DNA of 64,000 bases. Origin: Cytobacillus dafuensis. GTDB taxonomy: Bacteria; Bacillota; Bacilli; Bacillales; Cytobacillaceae. The notes under the pieces were generated by a model, which was given only the letters and a program-made list of their open reading frames with translations, made no database searches and was not told the origin of the DNA. The DNA is taken from contig NZ_CP042593.1 of assembly GCF_007995155.1 (NCBI RefSeq), positions 290,001 to 354,000 of the forward strand. The letters run 5' to 3'. The first letter of the stretch is position 1, and the number at the start of each line of letters is the position of its first letter. Positions 1 to 8,775 of this stretch are shown piece by piece. A program made the translations under genes and the position numbers.

Positions 1-726
1 GTAACTAAAGCAGAAGTGCAAAAAACAATGAAACTAGAAATTGAAGGGTTGTTTAATGGTAAAGAAGGAACAATGGTTCTTAAGAATTTAAAAAATGATA
101 GCCTATATGTATATAACAGTGAAAGAAGCACAAAAAGGCTTACACCAGAATCAACATTTAAAGTGCCTAATTCTTTAATAGGGTTAGAAACTAGTGCACT
201 AAGAGACGAGTATGAAGTAAAACGTTGGGATGGTGTTGTAAGGGAATTTGAAAGTTGGAATCGTGATCATTCATTAGCTTCAGCGATGAGGGAGTCAGCT
301 ATATGGTTTTATCAGGATATGGCAAGGGATATAGGTGAAATAAAGATGCTAGAATATATGAACCAAATCGGGTATGGAAACGGAGATATATCAGGGGGAA
401 TTGATAGATTCTGGCTCGATAGTACATTAAAGATTTCAGCAGTGGAACAAGTTGATTTCTTGGAAGACCTTGTAGAAGAAGATCTCCCTTTTAAAAAAGA
501 AAACCAAAAAGTTGTAAAACGAATGATGATACAAAATGAACAAGACAATTATACGCTTCATGGGAAAACAGGAACAAGACTTTCGGATATGGGATTAGGA
601 TGGTACATAGGATTTATCGAAACAGATAAAGAAACTTGGGTATTTGCAGTAAATCTTAATGGAACTGGAACACAAGCAAAAAATATTACAATCGAAGTAT
701 TAAAGAAAATGCATATTATAAACTAG
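1..726 (+). CDS. Class D beta-lactamase, 5' end outside window
   Basis: Serine beta-lactamase of class D (OXA/BPU-like), which hydrolyses penicillins through an acyl-enzyme. The frame is open from base 1, so the signal peptide and true start lie upstream; the first internal start is GTG at 16. Numbering from that GTG, the class D landmarks are in order: STFK at 46-49 (nucleophile Ser46 and the lysine that is normally carboxylated), SAI at 94-96 in the place of the SxV motif, YGN at 120-122 and KTG at 184-186. Class D enzymes are known from Bacillus chromosomes, so this can be intrinsic. An alternative is a BlaR-type sensor domain, but the end after about 236 residues fits a free enzyme. Family assignment is firm; activity is inferred. 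Confidence 0.85.
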   Translation, partial: VTKAEVQKTMKLEIEGLFNGKEGTMVLKNLKNDSLYVYNSERSTKRLTPESTFKVPNSLIGLETSALRDEYEVKRWDGVVREFESWNRDHSLASAMRESAIWFYQDMARDIGEIKMLEYMNQIGYGNGDISGGIDRFWLDSTLKISAVEQVDFLEDLVEEDLPFKKENQKVVKRMMIQNEQDNYTLHGKTGTRLSDMGLGWYIGFIETDKETWVFAVNLNGTGTQAKNITIEVLKKMHIIN

Positions 727-783
727 ATCTAGCAGTCAAAAGTATTTTTTCGATAAAAGATATTTTAGAAATAAGGTGAATTT

Positions 784-1179
784 GTGAAAGAGTACTTTTA
801 TACAAAGGTTTTAGCTAGTTTGGTTGGAATAGTAATGACTATCTTGGCAATTATTTTTGGTTTATTTGCTTTAATTGGTATAGGATTATCAAACGCATGG
901 AGTAGTGAGAACAGTACTTCTACAACTCAATACTCCTCTGTTTTTCCCATCTTTGTCATGATATTTTCTATTGGTCTATTTACATTCATTGGCTCGTTAA
1001 GACTTAAAAATAAAACATGGAATATTATCTATATTGGATTAATTGTACTTATTGGAATAGGTTTTATAATCACGTTTTTTGTAATTTGGGGGGCAATAGG
1101 ATTAAAAATTGAAATTTTTATTTTATTTATTGGATTCCTATATATATGTTTAGGGTATATGGCTTATAAAAAAAGATAG
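784..1179 (+). CDS. Small membrane protein, unknown function
   Basis: The 131-residue product is strongly hydrophobic, with about four membrane segments: near residues 10-34, 54-72, 82-103 and 108-125. A polar loop rich in Ser and Thr lies at about 37-50. The start is GTG at 784, with AAGGTGA about five bases upstream. It follows the beta-lactamase on the same strand after 57 bases with no clear terminator between, so co-transcription is possible. I do not recognise the family. Confidence 0.6.
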   Translation: MKEYFYTKVLASLVGIVMTILAIIFGLFALIGIGLSNAWSSENSTSTTQYSSVFPIFVMIFSIGLFTFIGSLRLKNKTWNIIYIGLIVLIGIGFIITFFVIWGAIGLKIEIFILFIGFLYICLGYMAYKKR

Positions 1180-1263
1180 AAATAATATTGCCTTATATGT
1201 TAAGGTCACATTTATCAAAAAGCAGTATAAATAACAAAATAACTAACAGTCAATTTAGCACAT

Positions 1264-1300
1264 AAAAACGTTAGGGGATTTTTCCAGGCGTTTTTTTTTT
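1264..1300 (+). terminator. Weak Rho-independent terminator
   Basis: AAAAACG at 1264-1270 pairs with CGTTTTT at 1289-1295, and a run of ten T follows. The stem is short and the loop long, so only the T-run makes this convincing as the end of the 784-1179 transcript. Confidence 0.35.
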
Positions 1301-1354
1301 ATCGAATATAATTTTTGTTCTTCAAATAAAGCTCTTCGTTAGTGCCTTATGATA

Positions 1355-1825
1355 CTATAAAAGTTTTTTAGCTCTTAATAAATCCTTTAATATTTCGCTT
1401 GAGTCTAGTGTAGCAACTTCTCCAAAGAACATATTAAAAGTAATCACATCCCCTTTAGGTGAATATTTTACGGATGATGCGTTTAAGTCATCATATTCAT
1501 CTGTTTTGAATCGAAGTTCCCATCCTCCTTCATTAAAAGGAATAAAATCTCCGTTCTTCCACTTTACGAGCCAATACTGATTAGTTGCCATTTTGTATTT
1601 TAAATCTTGCAAAAGTGCTTGAATCTCCTGAGCATTTTCCGTTAATAATGTTTCTACCCCATCTATCGTTACATACACTTCTTTAACTTGTTCAAATTCT
1701 TTATCCTGCCATGGCCTTTCCTTTTCAAAAAGAATATGTCGGACATCATCATCAACATAATTCCAATCTAAAAATAAGAAAATACCACAAATAATAACTG
1801 AAATAATAATAAAAGTTTTCTTCAT
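1355..1825 (-). CDS. Membrane-anchored hypothetical protein
   Basis: 156 residues. An N-terminal hydrophobic segment (about residues 4-20) follows MKK and acts as a signal anchor. The rest is charged and mixed alpha/beta, probably outside the membrane, with a Trp-rich middle (near 98-107). The start is ATG at 1825 with GGGGGAAGGG upstream on the minus strand. There is no lipobox Cys, so it is probably tethered by the N-terminal helix. I do not recognise the family, and it stands alone. Confidence 0.6.
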   Translation of the reverse strand: MKKTFIIISVIICGIFLFLDWNYVDDDVRHILFEKERPWQDKEFEQVKEVYVTIDGVETLLTENAQEIQALLQDLKYKMATNQYWLVKWKNGDFIPFNEGGWELRFKTDEYDDLNASSVKYSPKGDVITFNMFFGEVATLDSSEILKDLLRAKKLL

Positions 1826-2098
1826 ATCCCTTCCCCCGAATTAAGAATATTTTTTTAACTAAAATGTATGTCAACGAAGGTTAGCTCCTAGTTAGTCTTA
1901 GTATAGCCATTCACTATTTATAAATTAATTTTAACATTAATTTTCCATTTCTCTTCAAAACGTTTGATATTTAAGCCCCTTATTTTTTCTGCAGGAATAA
2001 ATATTTTTTTATTGAACTAGCGTAAACATTTAGTTTAAGAAACAATAAAGAAACCTTATATTGACACAAGCGTCTAATAATGAAAAGGAGGAGTGCTT

Positions 2099-2464
2099 TT
2101 GAGAATAAAAAAATGTTTAATTACTGCAATAATTTGTGTTTTTTTTATACTTGTTCTTTCTGGTTGTAACAATAGCAGTTCTGAAAATTCATCAGCAGAT
2201 TGGTCTGCTTCATTTGTTGTTTGGGATGGTTATATTTATCATTTAACTGATGAATATGTAGATGAAATAGATGGAGAAATTGGAGTAGTAACAAAGTATT
2301 CAGATAAAGAGGGTACATACTCTGGCAACTTCTCTAATGTATATGAAAAAGGTACAAAATATTTCGCTATAAAAGGAATAAATACAGAAGAAGCAATAGC
2401 TATTCAAGAAGAGGGTGGGAAATATAGAAAAGTAATAAGGGAGGGAAAATATGGCGAGAAGTAA
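2099..2464 (+). CDS. Small lipoprotein, unknown function
   Basis: The precursor has a basic N-terminus, a hydrophobic stretch and the lipobox LSGC at about residues 21-24, so it should be lipid-anchored outside the cell membrane. The mature part is about 100 acidic residues. A GTG at 2093 is possible, but AAAGGAGG at about 2084-2091 ends only a base or two before it. TTG at 2099 has proper spacing and is preferred. A strong terminator follows, so it is a single-gene unit. No known domain is visible. Confidence 0.65.
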   Translation: MRIKKCLITAIICVFFILVLSGCNNSSSENSSADWSASFVVWDGYIYHLTDEYVDEIDGEIGVVTKYSDKEGTYSGNFSNVYEKGTKYFAIKGINTEEAIAIQEEGGKYRKVIREGKYGEK

Positions 2465-2521
2465 TTTACTGTTAAGCTAAAGGCTGAGCAGAAATATCTG
2501 GCTAACCTTATAATACGAAGG

Positions 2522-2555
2522 ATGCATTAATCCAAGAAGGATTAATGCATTTTTT
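2522..2555 (+). terminator. Strong Rho-independent terminator
   Basis: A perfect 12-bp stem (2522-2533 with 2539-2550), a five-base loop and a T-run at 2551-2555. It ends the lipoprotein transcript. Confidence 0.9.
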
Positions 2556-2629
2556 GTTGTAATTATTTAGCTTAGGGAGCAGTATTGTTGAATTAGAGTA
2601 TTATTAAAAGTGTAGAAAGGGAGAGAAAA

Positions 2630-3445
2630 ATGAAAATATCAGTAATCTACCCTATACTTTACCGCCTTAGAATAAGCCAAAAGCGACTTTTCCGTTTTAT
2701 TCGAAATATGAAGGAGAAAAGTAGATTTTCAAAAAATTTAAGAAAAGACTCTTATTCGTTTACTTGTAAGAAACATCAATCACTTTTAAGAAGAAAATTA
2801 GGTAATAGCGACCCTCAACTTCAAGAAAATAAAATTACTAATTTAAAACTTGCAGCTAATAAAATTGACGGTATCATAATTAATCCTGGAGAAATTTTTT
2901 CCTTTTGGGAATTAGTTGGGAAAACAACTAAGAAAAAAGGATATATTGAGGGAATGCTACTTTCAATGGGTGAGGTCAAAAAAGGTACCGGTGGTGGGAT
3001 CTGTCAATTGGCCAATCTCCTTTATTGGATGGTACTTCATACTCCATTAGAAGTAGTAGAACGACATCATCATAGCTTTGACCCTTTCCCTGACGAAGGA
3101 AGAGTTCTCCCTTTTGGGAGTGGTGCAAGTGTGTTTTACAATTACATAGATTTAAGATTTAAAAATCCAACGAATCAGCCTTTCCAAATTAGAACTTGGG
3201 TAACAAGTAAACACTTAAAAGGGGCAATTTATACTGATAAAGAATGGGAGTTTTCTTATCATATTCAGGAAAGAAATCATAAATTTATTAAACAAAACGG
3301 CAAAACTTTTCGAAAAAATGAAATATGGAGAAAGGTTGTTGATAAGAGAACAGGAAATTTCATAGATGAGTCCTTACTTATTAAAAACTTTTCAGAGGTG
3401 AAATATGAAGTATCTGAAGAGAAATTGAGAACCTATAGTCTTTAA
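2630..3445 (+). CDS. VanW family protein
   Basis: The VanW-type core is clear: GEIFSFWELVG at about 87-97, GTGGGICQLAN at about 119-129, ERHHHSFDPFPD at about 144-155 and a Tyr/Asp-rich strand after it. VanW occurs in vanB glycopeptide-resistance operons, but most VanW-family proteins are unlinked to resistance and their role is unknown. Here there is no VanR/S, VanH or ligase beside it, so no resistance role is claimed. The product is 271 residues with a basic N-terminus and no clear signal peptide. The start is ATG at 2630 behind AAAGGGAGAG, and terminators lie on both sides, so it is monocistronic. Confidence 0.85.
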   Translation: MKISVIYPILYRLRISQKRLFRFIRNMKEKSRFSKNLRKDSYSFTCKKHQSLLRRKLGNSDPQLQENKITNLKLAANKIDGIIINPGEIFSFWELVGKTTKKKGYIEGMLLSMGEVKKGTGGGICQLANLLYWMVLHTPLEVVERHHHSFDPFPDEGRVLPFGSGASVFYNYIDLRFKNPTNQPFQIRTWVTSKHLKGAIYTDKEWEFSYHIQERNHKFIKQNGKTFRKNEIWRKVVDKRTGNFIDESLLIKNFSEVKYEVSEEKLRTYSL

Positions 3446-3455
3446 ATAAACGGGT

Positions 3456-3486
3456 GCGCTCTACGAATTAAGTGGAGCGCTTTTTT
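3456..3486 (+). terminator. Rho-independent terminator after vanW-like gene
   Basis: GCGCTCTAC (3456-3464) pairs with GTGGAGCGC (3472-3480), with one G-U pair. T-run at 3481-3486. Confidence 0.85.
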
Positions 3487-3622
3487 AATAACGGAGCCGT
3501 TTGGTTTAATAAGGAATAATAAGCGCGATACCTAATCTATGGGAGCATATTTTTAACATAAAAATAATTCCTGTTATATATTTACATCTTTAGAATTAAA
3601 ATATACAATACAGTTAAATAAA

Positions 3623-3636
3623 TTTAACCGGTTAAA
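3623..3636. promoter_or_regulatory. 14-bp palindrome overlapping the leader: candidate operator
   Basis: TTTAACCGGTTAAA is a perfect palindrome lying immediately before the AAGGAG ribosome site of the ArsR-type regulator. Its position and symmetry suit autoregulation by a dimeric winged-helix repressor. This is inference from position only. Confidence 0.5.
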
Positions 3637-3650
3637 AAGGAGATTGTATA

Positions 3651-4247
3651 ATGAATCAAAAACCAATATTAGTTATTGAAACATACGACCAATTAAAAGC
3701 GATTAGTGATCCTCTTAGAACAAAAATGCTTATTTTTTTAGTAGAACAACCTCATACAGGACATATGCTTGCAAATGAATTAAATCTTTCTAGAGCTAAA
3801 ATCCTTTATCATCTAAGGGAATTAGAAAAACACGGGATCATAAAGCTGGTGAAAAAAGAAGAAAGGGGAGGAAATATCCTAAAATATTATCAAGCAGTGG
3901 CAAGAGGCTTTATTCCAGCTGATCATTTACTAAGTTACGTTGAATCAAAAGAGGCAACTAGACAATCATTTTTAGAGGTCATAAACAGAGCTAAAACAAG
4001 AGTGTTAACAGCTCCCGAGGAGTCATTTGAATTAAACTCATCTAATGTAGAAGAATGGTTAAATATGTCTATTCAAAGAGAATTCTCTTTAAGTAAAGAA
4101 AAATTTATAAAGTTTACTCGTCAATATAGAAATTTATTAGATTCTCTAATAGATGATGATTCAGATGATGAAGATAAACAACTTTATTACATTATGACAA
4201 CAGCCTTCCAGATAGAGGAACCACTATTTAACAAAAACAGCAAATAG
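3651..4247 (+). CDS. ArsR-like winged-helix transcriptional regulator
   Basis: 198 residues. The N-terminal half is a winged-helix DNA-binding domain of the ArsR/HTH_20 type: AISDPLRTKMLIFL near 17-30, then a recognition region LNLSRAKILYHLRELEKHGI near 44-63 and a wing around 65-80. There is no metal-binding ELCVCDL-type motif, so metal sensing is not supported. The C-terminal half is helical and charged and may bind a ligand or dimerise. It sits 17 bases upstream of an MFS transporter and behind a palindrome, which suggests a local regulator of that pump. Similar regulator-plus-MFS pairs are common in Bacillus. Confidence 0.8.
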   Translation: MNQKPILVIETYDQLKAISDPLRTKMLIFLVEQPHTGHMLANELNLSRAKILYHLRELEKHGIIKLVKKEERGGNILKYYQAVARGFIPADHLLSYVESKEATRQSFLEVINRAKTRVLTAPEESFELNSSNVEEWLNMSIQREFSLSKEKFIKFTRQYRNLLDSLIDDDSDDEDKQLYYIMTTAFQIEEPLFNKNSK

Positions 4248-4264
4248 TTAATGGAGGAATCTAA

Positions 4265-5512
4265 TTGGAAAACCAACAAGTGTTAGATGCATCTAATCAC
4301 AAGTTTTATTTTGTAGAATTGTTAAGAAATCGACCATTTATTCTCTTATGGTTATCTAGCACAGCATCTTTTCTGTCATTATCCACATATTTATTTGCAG
4401 AACAGTGGTATATCATTACCGAATTGAATAAAGAAGCTTCACTTGGAATTGTCATGATGGCAACTATGATTCCAAGAGTCCTTTTTATGATTATAGGTGG
4501 TGTTTGGGCTGATAGATTAAAAAAATCACAAATTATGTTTATTTCAAGCTTGATAAGATTCTTAATAGTACTTATCATGATTTTTTTCCTTGGAATGAGT
4601 TGGTTACAAATTTGGCCATTGGTAGGCTTTGCATTAATATTTGGTATCCTTGATGCCTTCTTCTCTCCCGCTAATACATCATTACTTCCCATTTTGGTTC
4701 CAAAAGAAGGGCTGATACGAGCCAATTCATTGATACAGAGTTCAAATCAAATAGCAATGGTTTCCGGTCCAATGATTGGAGGGCTCATTCTTGCTGCAGG
4801 ATCTTTTATCCATTTGTTTCTATTCGTAGCTCTTTTACTCTTTATGACATCTCTTTTCTCTCTACTTATAAACGAGAATGAAAATATAAAACTAAAAAAA
4901 AAGTCAACCATCTCAGAGTTAAAAGAAGGAATTGCATATGTTAGAAGTATGCAATCTCTAAAAAGTATGTTAATAATCCTGGTTATTATCAATTTTCTGT
5001 TCTTTGGTCCTCTATTAATGGGGATTCCTCTCGTTGTAGATAAGGTAATTCAGGGAAGTGCTTTAGATTTAAGCTTTCTTCAAAGCTCATACCAAGTTGG
5101 TATGCTTGCAGGAGCATTAATGATAGGAGTATTAACGATTAAGAAAAAAAAGGGGTTAGCTATCCTATTAATGATAAGTACATTAGGTATATTGCTTACG
5201 TTTCTAGGACAAATAGAGAAAATTTGGCAGGGGGTGCTTTTATTAATTTTAATGGGTTCGCTTTCATCTTTTATTAATGTGATGTTAGTAACTTCTATAC
5301 AAGAAAAAAGTCAGAAAGATAAAATTGGAAGGGTTATGAGTCTAGTAAGTGCATTCTCTAATGGGCTGGTTCCTTTATCTTATGCCTTCGTTTCTTTAGC
5401 TCTGGTTTTTAATTTTGGTATATCGCATATAATGATGATCTGTGGTCTAGGAATTACTATAATATCTTTTGTATTTCTTGCAAAATCGAAAGTTATTAAA
5501 GAAGAAATATAG
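4265..5512 (+). CDS. MFS transporter, probable drug/export type
   Basis: 415 residues with about 12 hydrophobic segments. An MFS loop 2-3 signature of the GGVWADRLKKS type lies at about 79-89. This fits the MFS_3/MdtG-like group, usually drug or metabolite exporters. The start is TTG at 4265 with GGAGG eight bases upstream. It is the second gene of an operon with the ArsR-like regulator (17-base gap). No ATPase or periplasmic partner is present, so it should act alone on proton motive force. The substrate cannot be told from sequence. Confidence 0.85.
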   Translation: MENQQVLDASNHKFYFVELLRNRPFILLWLSSTASFLSLSTYLFAEQWYIITELNKEASLGIVMMATMIPRVLFMIIGGVWADRLKKSQIMFISSLIRFLIVLIMIFFLGMSWLQIWPLVGFALIFGILDAFFSPANTSLLPILVPKEGLIRANSLIQSSNQIAMVSGPMIGGLILAAGSFIHLFLFVALLLFMTSLFSLLINENENIKLKKKSTISELKEGIAYVRSMQSLKSMLIILVIINFLFFGPLLMGIPLVVDKVIQGSALDLSFLQSSYQVGMLAGALMIGVLTIKKKKGLAILLMISTLGILLTFLGQIEKIWQGVLLLILMGSLSSFINVMLVTSIQEKSQKDKIGRVMSLVSAFSNGLVPLSYAFVSLALVFNFGISHIMMICGLGITIISFVFLAKSKVIKEEI

Positions 5513-5828
5513 TACATGAACTTTTTTATTAAGTTATGTGTGGCTTTGATCAGCTACTTTTTGGTTAGGTTACAGTGGCTGCATTTCTGTAATAAATGAT
5601 ATGAGTTTTGTATTTCCAGCTAAGTTAATGAATAAATGTATTTAAACAATAGTGGGCTTTCTTTCAAGAAAGAACATTTCCCATTTTATTAACTACAGAA
5701 GGAGGTTTGGTTGAATAACAATTCCATTACTATATGAATAATATTAAAATTATCTTATGTACATGGTAAAGCCCAAAATGAAGGAAATGCTTATTTCAAG
5801 TCTTATTAATCTTTCAGGAAGTGAGCAA
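5513..5828 (+). other. Intergenic stretch with a possible 8-residue leader ORF
   Basis: No sizeable gene. GAAGGAGG at about 5698-5705 is followed by TTG at 5711 and an 8-codon frame ending with TGA at 5735-5737. This is a strong ribosome site for a very short product, about 90 bases before the methyltransferase start. It may be a leader peptide or the worn start of a lost gene. A small inverted repeat (TTCTTTC..GAAAGAA) lies near 5660-5675. Confidence 0.3.
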
Positions 5829-6437
5829 ATGAAAAAAGAAAAGCTAATTAAAAAATATGATAAACAGGTAAAAGTGTATGAAAATAATCGTGCTAATCAA
5901 AAGCTTGCTGGATGGAGAAGTAAAATAATAAAAAACGCATACGGAAAAGTTTTAGAGGTCGGAGTTGGAGCTGGAGCGAACTTTCCTTACTATGATAGGA
6001 ATAATGTTGAGGTAACTGGAGTTGATTTTAGCTCGGAAATGATTAAGAGTGCCAAAAGAGCAGCATCAGTTTTTCAAGTGAAAGCAGAATTTATACAGGA
6101 AGATATTGATGAGTTGATATTAGAACATAACTCTTTTGATTGCATCGTATCAACCCTTTCACTTTGCAGTTATCCTGACCCAATTGTAACATTAAGTAAA
6201 TTTAATAGTTGGTGCCGTAAGGATGGGATCATACTGTTAATGGAACATGGTCTGAGCTCTAATCCATTACTATCCTTTACTCAAAAAATGATTGACCCAC
6301 TATATGCTAAAATATCTGGGTGTCATTGTAACAGAAATATCGATAAGATAATTGAAAAATCGAATCTTCAGGTTGATCATATCGAACGTTATTGGTCAGA
6401 TATCATCTATTTAATACGGGCAAGACCCTCTAAGTAA
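5829..6437 (+). CDS. Class I SAM-dependent methyltransferase
   Basis: The Rossmann-type methyltransferase core is clear: motif I VLEVGVGAGANFPYY near residues 34-48, then VTGVDFSSEMI (motif II acidic end), then the FDCIVSTLSLCSYPDP segment and a late MEHG strand. The pattern is that of the methyltransferase_11 / UbiE-like group acting on small molecules or lipids. The frame is open upstream to 5757, but ATG at 5829 has AGGAAGTG at 5816-5823 with good spacing and starts at the usual point, so 202 residues are preferred. The substrate is unknown. It stands alone. Confidence 0.8.
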   Translation: MKKEKLIKKYDKQVKVYENNRANQKLAGWRSKIIKNAYGKVLEVGVGAGANFPYYDRNNVEVTGVDFSSEMIKSAKRAASVFQVKAEFIQEDIDELILEHNSFDCIVSTLSLCSYPDPIVTLSKFNSWCRKDGIILLMEHGLSSNPLLSFTQKMIDPLYAKISGCHCNRNIDKIIEKSNLQVDHIERYWSDIIYLIRARPSK

Positions 6438-6594
6438 CAGTTCGATTCTAATTAAGCGAATAGGCGATACTTGAATAACGAGGATCGCTTCTTTTCTTGT
6501 TCAATTAAGGGGCAGATTATTTTAATAAGATTTTACAATTAATACAATAATAAAATAAATAAATAAATTAAAATGTGGTAAAGGGGGCGGTTGT

Positions 6595-6783
6595 ATGAAA
6601 GAAGAAAATAAACCATTTAATGATGTAATAGACCACTTTAACAAGATAGAAGGAAATGCTGCAAATGTTAGTAAGAATGCTGTAAAAAAGTTGCCAAAAC
6701 CATTAAAATATTTTGGGTATTTTATGGCTGGCTTCTTATCAATATCTATCTTGTTAATGATAATTTTAAATTTATTACAATAA
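6595..6783 (+). CDS. Small single-pass membrane protein
   Basis: 62 residues: a polar, charged N-terminal half, then KLPKPLKYFGYFMAG leading into one membrane helix (about 40-61). The start is ATG at 6595 with AAAGGGGGCGG upstream. The product is short but has a strong ribosome site and a sensible topology, so it is probably a real gene. No family is recognised. Confidence 0.55.
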   Translation: MKEENKPFNDVIDHFNKIEGNAANVSKNAVKKLPKPLKYFGYFMAGFLSISILLMIILNLLQ

Positions 6784-6824
6784 CTGAAACTTGAATTTTA
6801 AGACCGTCTGAAACCATTTGGTAG

Positions 6825-6965
6825 TTTTTCTTTATTAAGGTAACGGTAGGTCAAATTTCTCCAGCTGGCTATATTGGTGAAATTGTTATTGTTTATGAAT
6901 TTCGAGACAAAATGTTTCAAGCAAAATCAATTGATTTCAATATACTACTAAACTTAATAATATGA
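6825..6965 (+). pseudogene. Possible decayed coding fragment
   Basis: This open frame has no start codon in a suitable place and no ribosome site. The text (VTVGQISPAGYIGEIVIVYE and on) is protein-like, with alternating strands. It ends at TGA 6963-6965. It looks like the tail of a lost gene, but I cannot name the parent. Confidence 0.3.
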
Positions 6966-7055
6966 AAGAAAGCTCAGAAGAATACTTTTCATCGTTGAGA
7001 ATATATACATAAATAGGAATCTAACTATGCATTTTCTGGTGAAGGGAGAAGTCTC

Positions 7056-7574
7056 ATGAATAAATTAGTAAATGATAATCTGTATGAAATGAGAAATAAT
7101 CTACTAAAGGAGATTGCTTTATTAAGTGATGCTCAATTTAATAGTAAGCCTGATATGAATATGTGGAGTATAGCACAGGTTTGCCATCACTTAGTTTTAG
7201 TGGAAGAGGCATCTATAAAGGCTATTGCATGGGGATTAAAAGAGATTGATAGTACTCAAAAAGAGCGTAAAAACGTTCAACTTATATTATTGGATAGAAC
7301 GAAAAAGATTAAAGCTCCAAAAATCGTTGAACCAGATGTAGAACTATTTGAAGTTCAGCAAATAGTTGATTTGTTAAACGATTCGAGAAAAAAATTGATG
7401 ACTTTTCTTAGCACGATAGAAGATAAATCCATATTGGCGGAAAAATCAGTGAAGCATCCTGCTTTAGGTGAATTACCTCTTGATCAATGGATTGAACAGA
7501 TCTATTTGCATGAACAGCGACACATAGAACAAATAAAAGAGATAAAATCACTTTTAGACAACTTGCTGATTTAG
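7056..7574 (+). CDS. DinB superfamily protein
   Basis: 172 residues forming the four-helix DinB/YfiT fold: MWSIAQVCHHLVLVEE near 36-51 and IEQIYLHEQRHIEQI near 146-160. His44 or His45, His152 and His156 are in the usual metal-binding places. Members are metal-dependent thiol S-transferases (bacillithiol-linked in Bacillus) or unassigned damage-inducible proteins. The start is ATG at 7056 with AAGGGAGAAG upstream. The family is firm; the reaction is unknown. Confidence 0.8.
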   Translation: MNKLVNDNLYEMRNNLLKEIALLSDAQFNSKPDMNMWSIAQVCHHLVLVEEASIKAIAWGLKEIDSTQKERKNVQLILLDRTKKIKAPKIVEPDVELFEVQQIVDLLNDSRKKLMTFLSTIEDKSILAEKSVKHPALGELPLDQWIEQIYLHEQRHIEQIKEIKSLLDNLLI

Positions 7575-7624
7575 TGGAGCCTTTAACAACATACGATTCA
7601 CTTAATTACTGGATTCCCGATCAC

Positions 7625-8197
7625 TCAATAACCCGGGCACACGCTCGGATTAGGCGGCCATCCACAACCTACATTTAGTGTATACCCAAGCGGAGCTGGG
7701 GTCTCAAATCGAAGAACAAAGTGGTACGCTTGTGGATGCCTCTTGTGGCCACCAATGTGTACATGATCCCCGTTAAGAAGCATAACACGTGGGGTTGCAG
7801 GGCATCTTCCCTTATCATTAAATCCGTTATAGAACAACCCATGACAATTCACACAAAATTCCCAATAAGGTTGTTCATTAGAATAAAGCTTTGGGGCATC
7901 GTGCTTTAGAACAAAATGATATGCTTGGTCGTGGCGCTGATGGACACCGCCAGCGGGGCATGTTCCCCCTGAATATCCGTTAAAAAACATCCCATGACAC
8001 TTTACACAGAACTCCCAGTCAGGTTGAGTATATTGATTACCAGGGATACTATGATTGGGCGTGTAATTGTAACCCATTCCTGTTCGTGGCTGTTTGTGGC
8101 CACCTCTTCCGCCAGGGCACCTTCCCTTTTGAGCGTATCCGTTAAAAAACAATCCGTAACATTTTTCACAAAAAGCCCAATCACCTTGAATAGCCAA
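7625..8197 (-). CDS. Cys-rich triple-repeat protein (WxFCxxCxGhFFNG)
   Basis: 190 residues made of three tandem units of about 50. Each opens with W-x-F-C-x2-C-x-G-[LM]-F-[FY]-N-G (Trp at 7, 61 and 112), continues to a C-P (Cys27, Cys80, Cys132), then a Gly/His-rich turn (His34, His86, His151). The CxxC...C...H pattern suggests one zinc site per unit. Similar repeats occur in secreted hydrolases and stand-alone proteins of actinomycetes and bacilli, with unknown role. There is no signal peptide. The frame extends to TTG 8245, but AAGGGGGGAG at about 8203-8212 is correctly spaced for TTG at 8197, so that start is used. The gene is monocistronic. Confidence 0.65.
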   Translation of the reverse strand: MAIQGDWAFCEKCYGLFFNGYAQKGRCPGGRGGHKQPRTGMGYNYTPNHSIPGNQYTQPDWEFCVKCHGMFFNGYSGGTCPAGGVHQRHDQAYHFVLKHDAPKLYSNEQPYWEFCVNCHGLFYNGFNDKGRCPATPRVMLLNGDHVHIGGHKRHPQAYHFVLRFETPAPLGYTLNVGCGWPPNPSVCPGY

Positions 8198-8339
8198 AAC
8201 TGCTCCCCCCTTAATAAGTTTATGAAACTTCGATTTTTTCACCAATATATGTTTTCGTTTTACGTTTTGTGTATCGATTGTGCTGGATTGTTTTATAAAA
8301 AAGGGATTTTCTTACAAGTTTTACGTATATCCTGCTAAT

Positions 8340-8712
8340 GGTAGCTTTATTAAAATGTGGGGGGATTTAGAGATTGTAAAGCAAAATTTCCCTTTATAAT
8401 TAGATCCTTGTTTTGTAATACGATTCTTAGTGGCTGTAAACATACCTGATTCGAATACACTAGGTCAACACTAGCGAAAACTACAAGTTTTTTAGGAACA
8501 TTAAATCGATCTATCTCACCAATTTCAGAAATAATCGTTGCCGCGATCTTTTCTCCGATACCTAGGATAGATTTGATGATATTATTCTTCAATTTTTTAG
8601 TGAGAGTGTCTATCTCTGCCTCTAACTTTGAAAAATGCTCTATGTTCTGACGAAGAATATTTATATACATTAATAAGTGAAACCTATTTGAAAATATACC
8701 ATTAAAAAACAA
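8340..8712 (-). pseudogene. IS110-family transposase relic (C-terminal part)
   Basis: The reading IKSILGIGEKIAATIISEIG followed by a PKKLVVFAS-type segment is the C-terminal Transposase_20 region of IS110-family recombinases. The frame then shifts: the next expected block (SGMFTATKNRITKQGS-like) is found in another frame at about 8355-8450. The N-terminal DEDD domain is missing and no flanking ends are visible. This is a dead remnant. Confidence 0.75.
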
Positions 8713-8775
8713 GCTAAACGATTCAATCGAATAGTAAATTTCGTTATAATTATAAATTAAAGGGGGTGCTTACAG

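Noticed and set aside
2630..3445. Glycopeptide resistance locus
   Set aside because: Only VanW is present; there is no ligase, VanH, VanX or two-component system.
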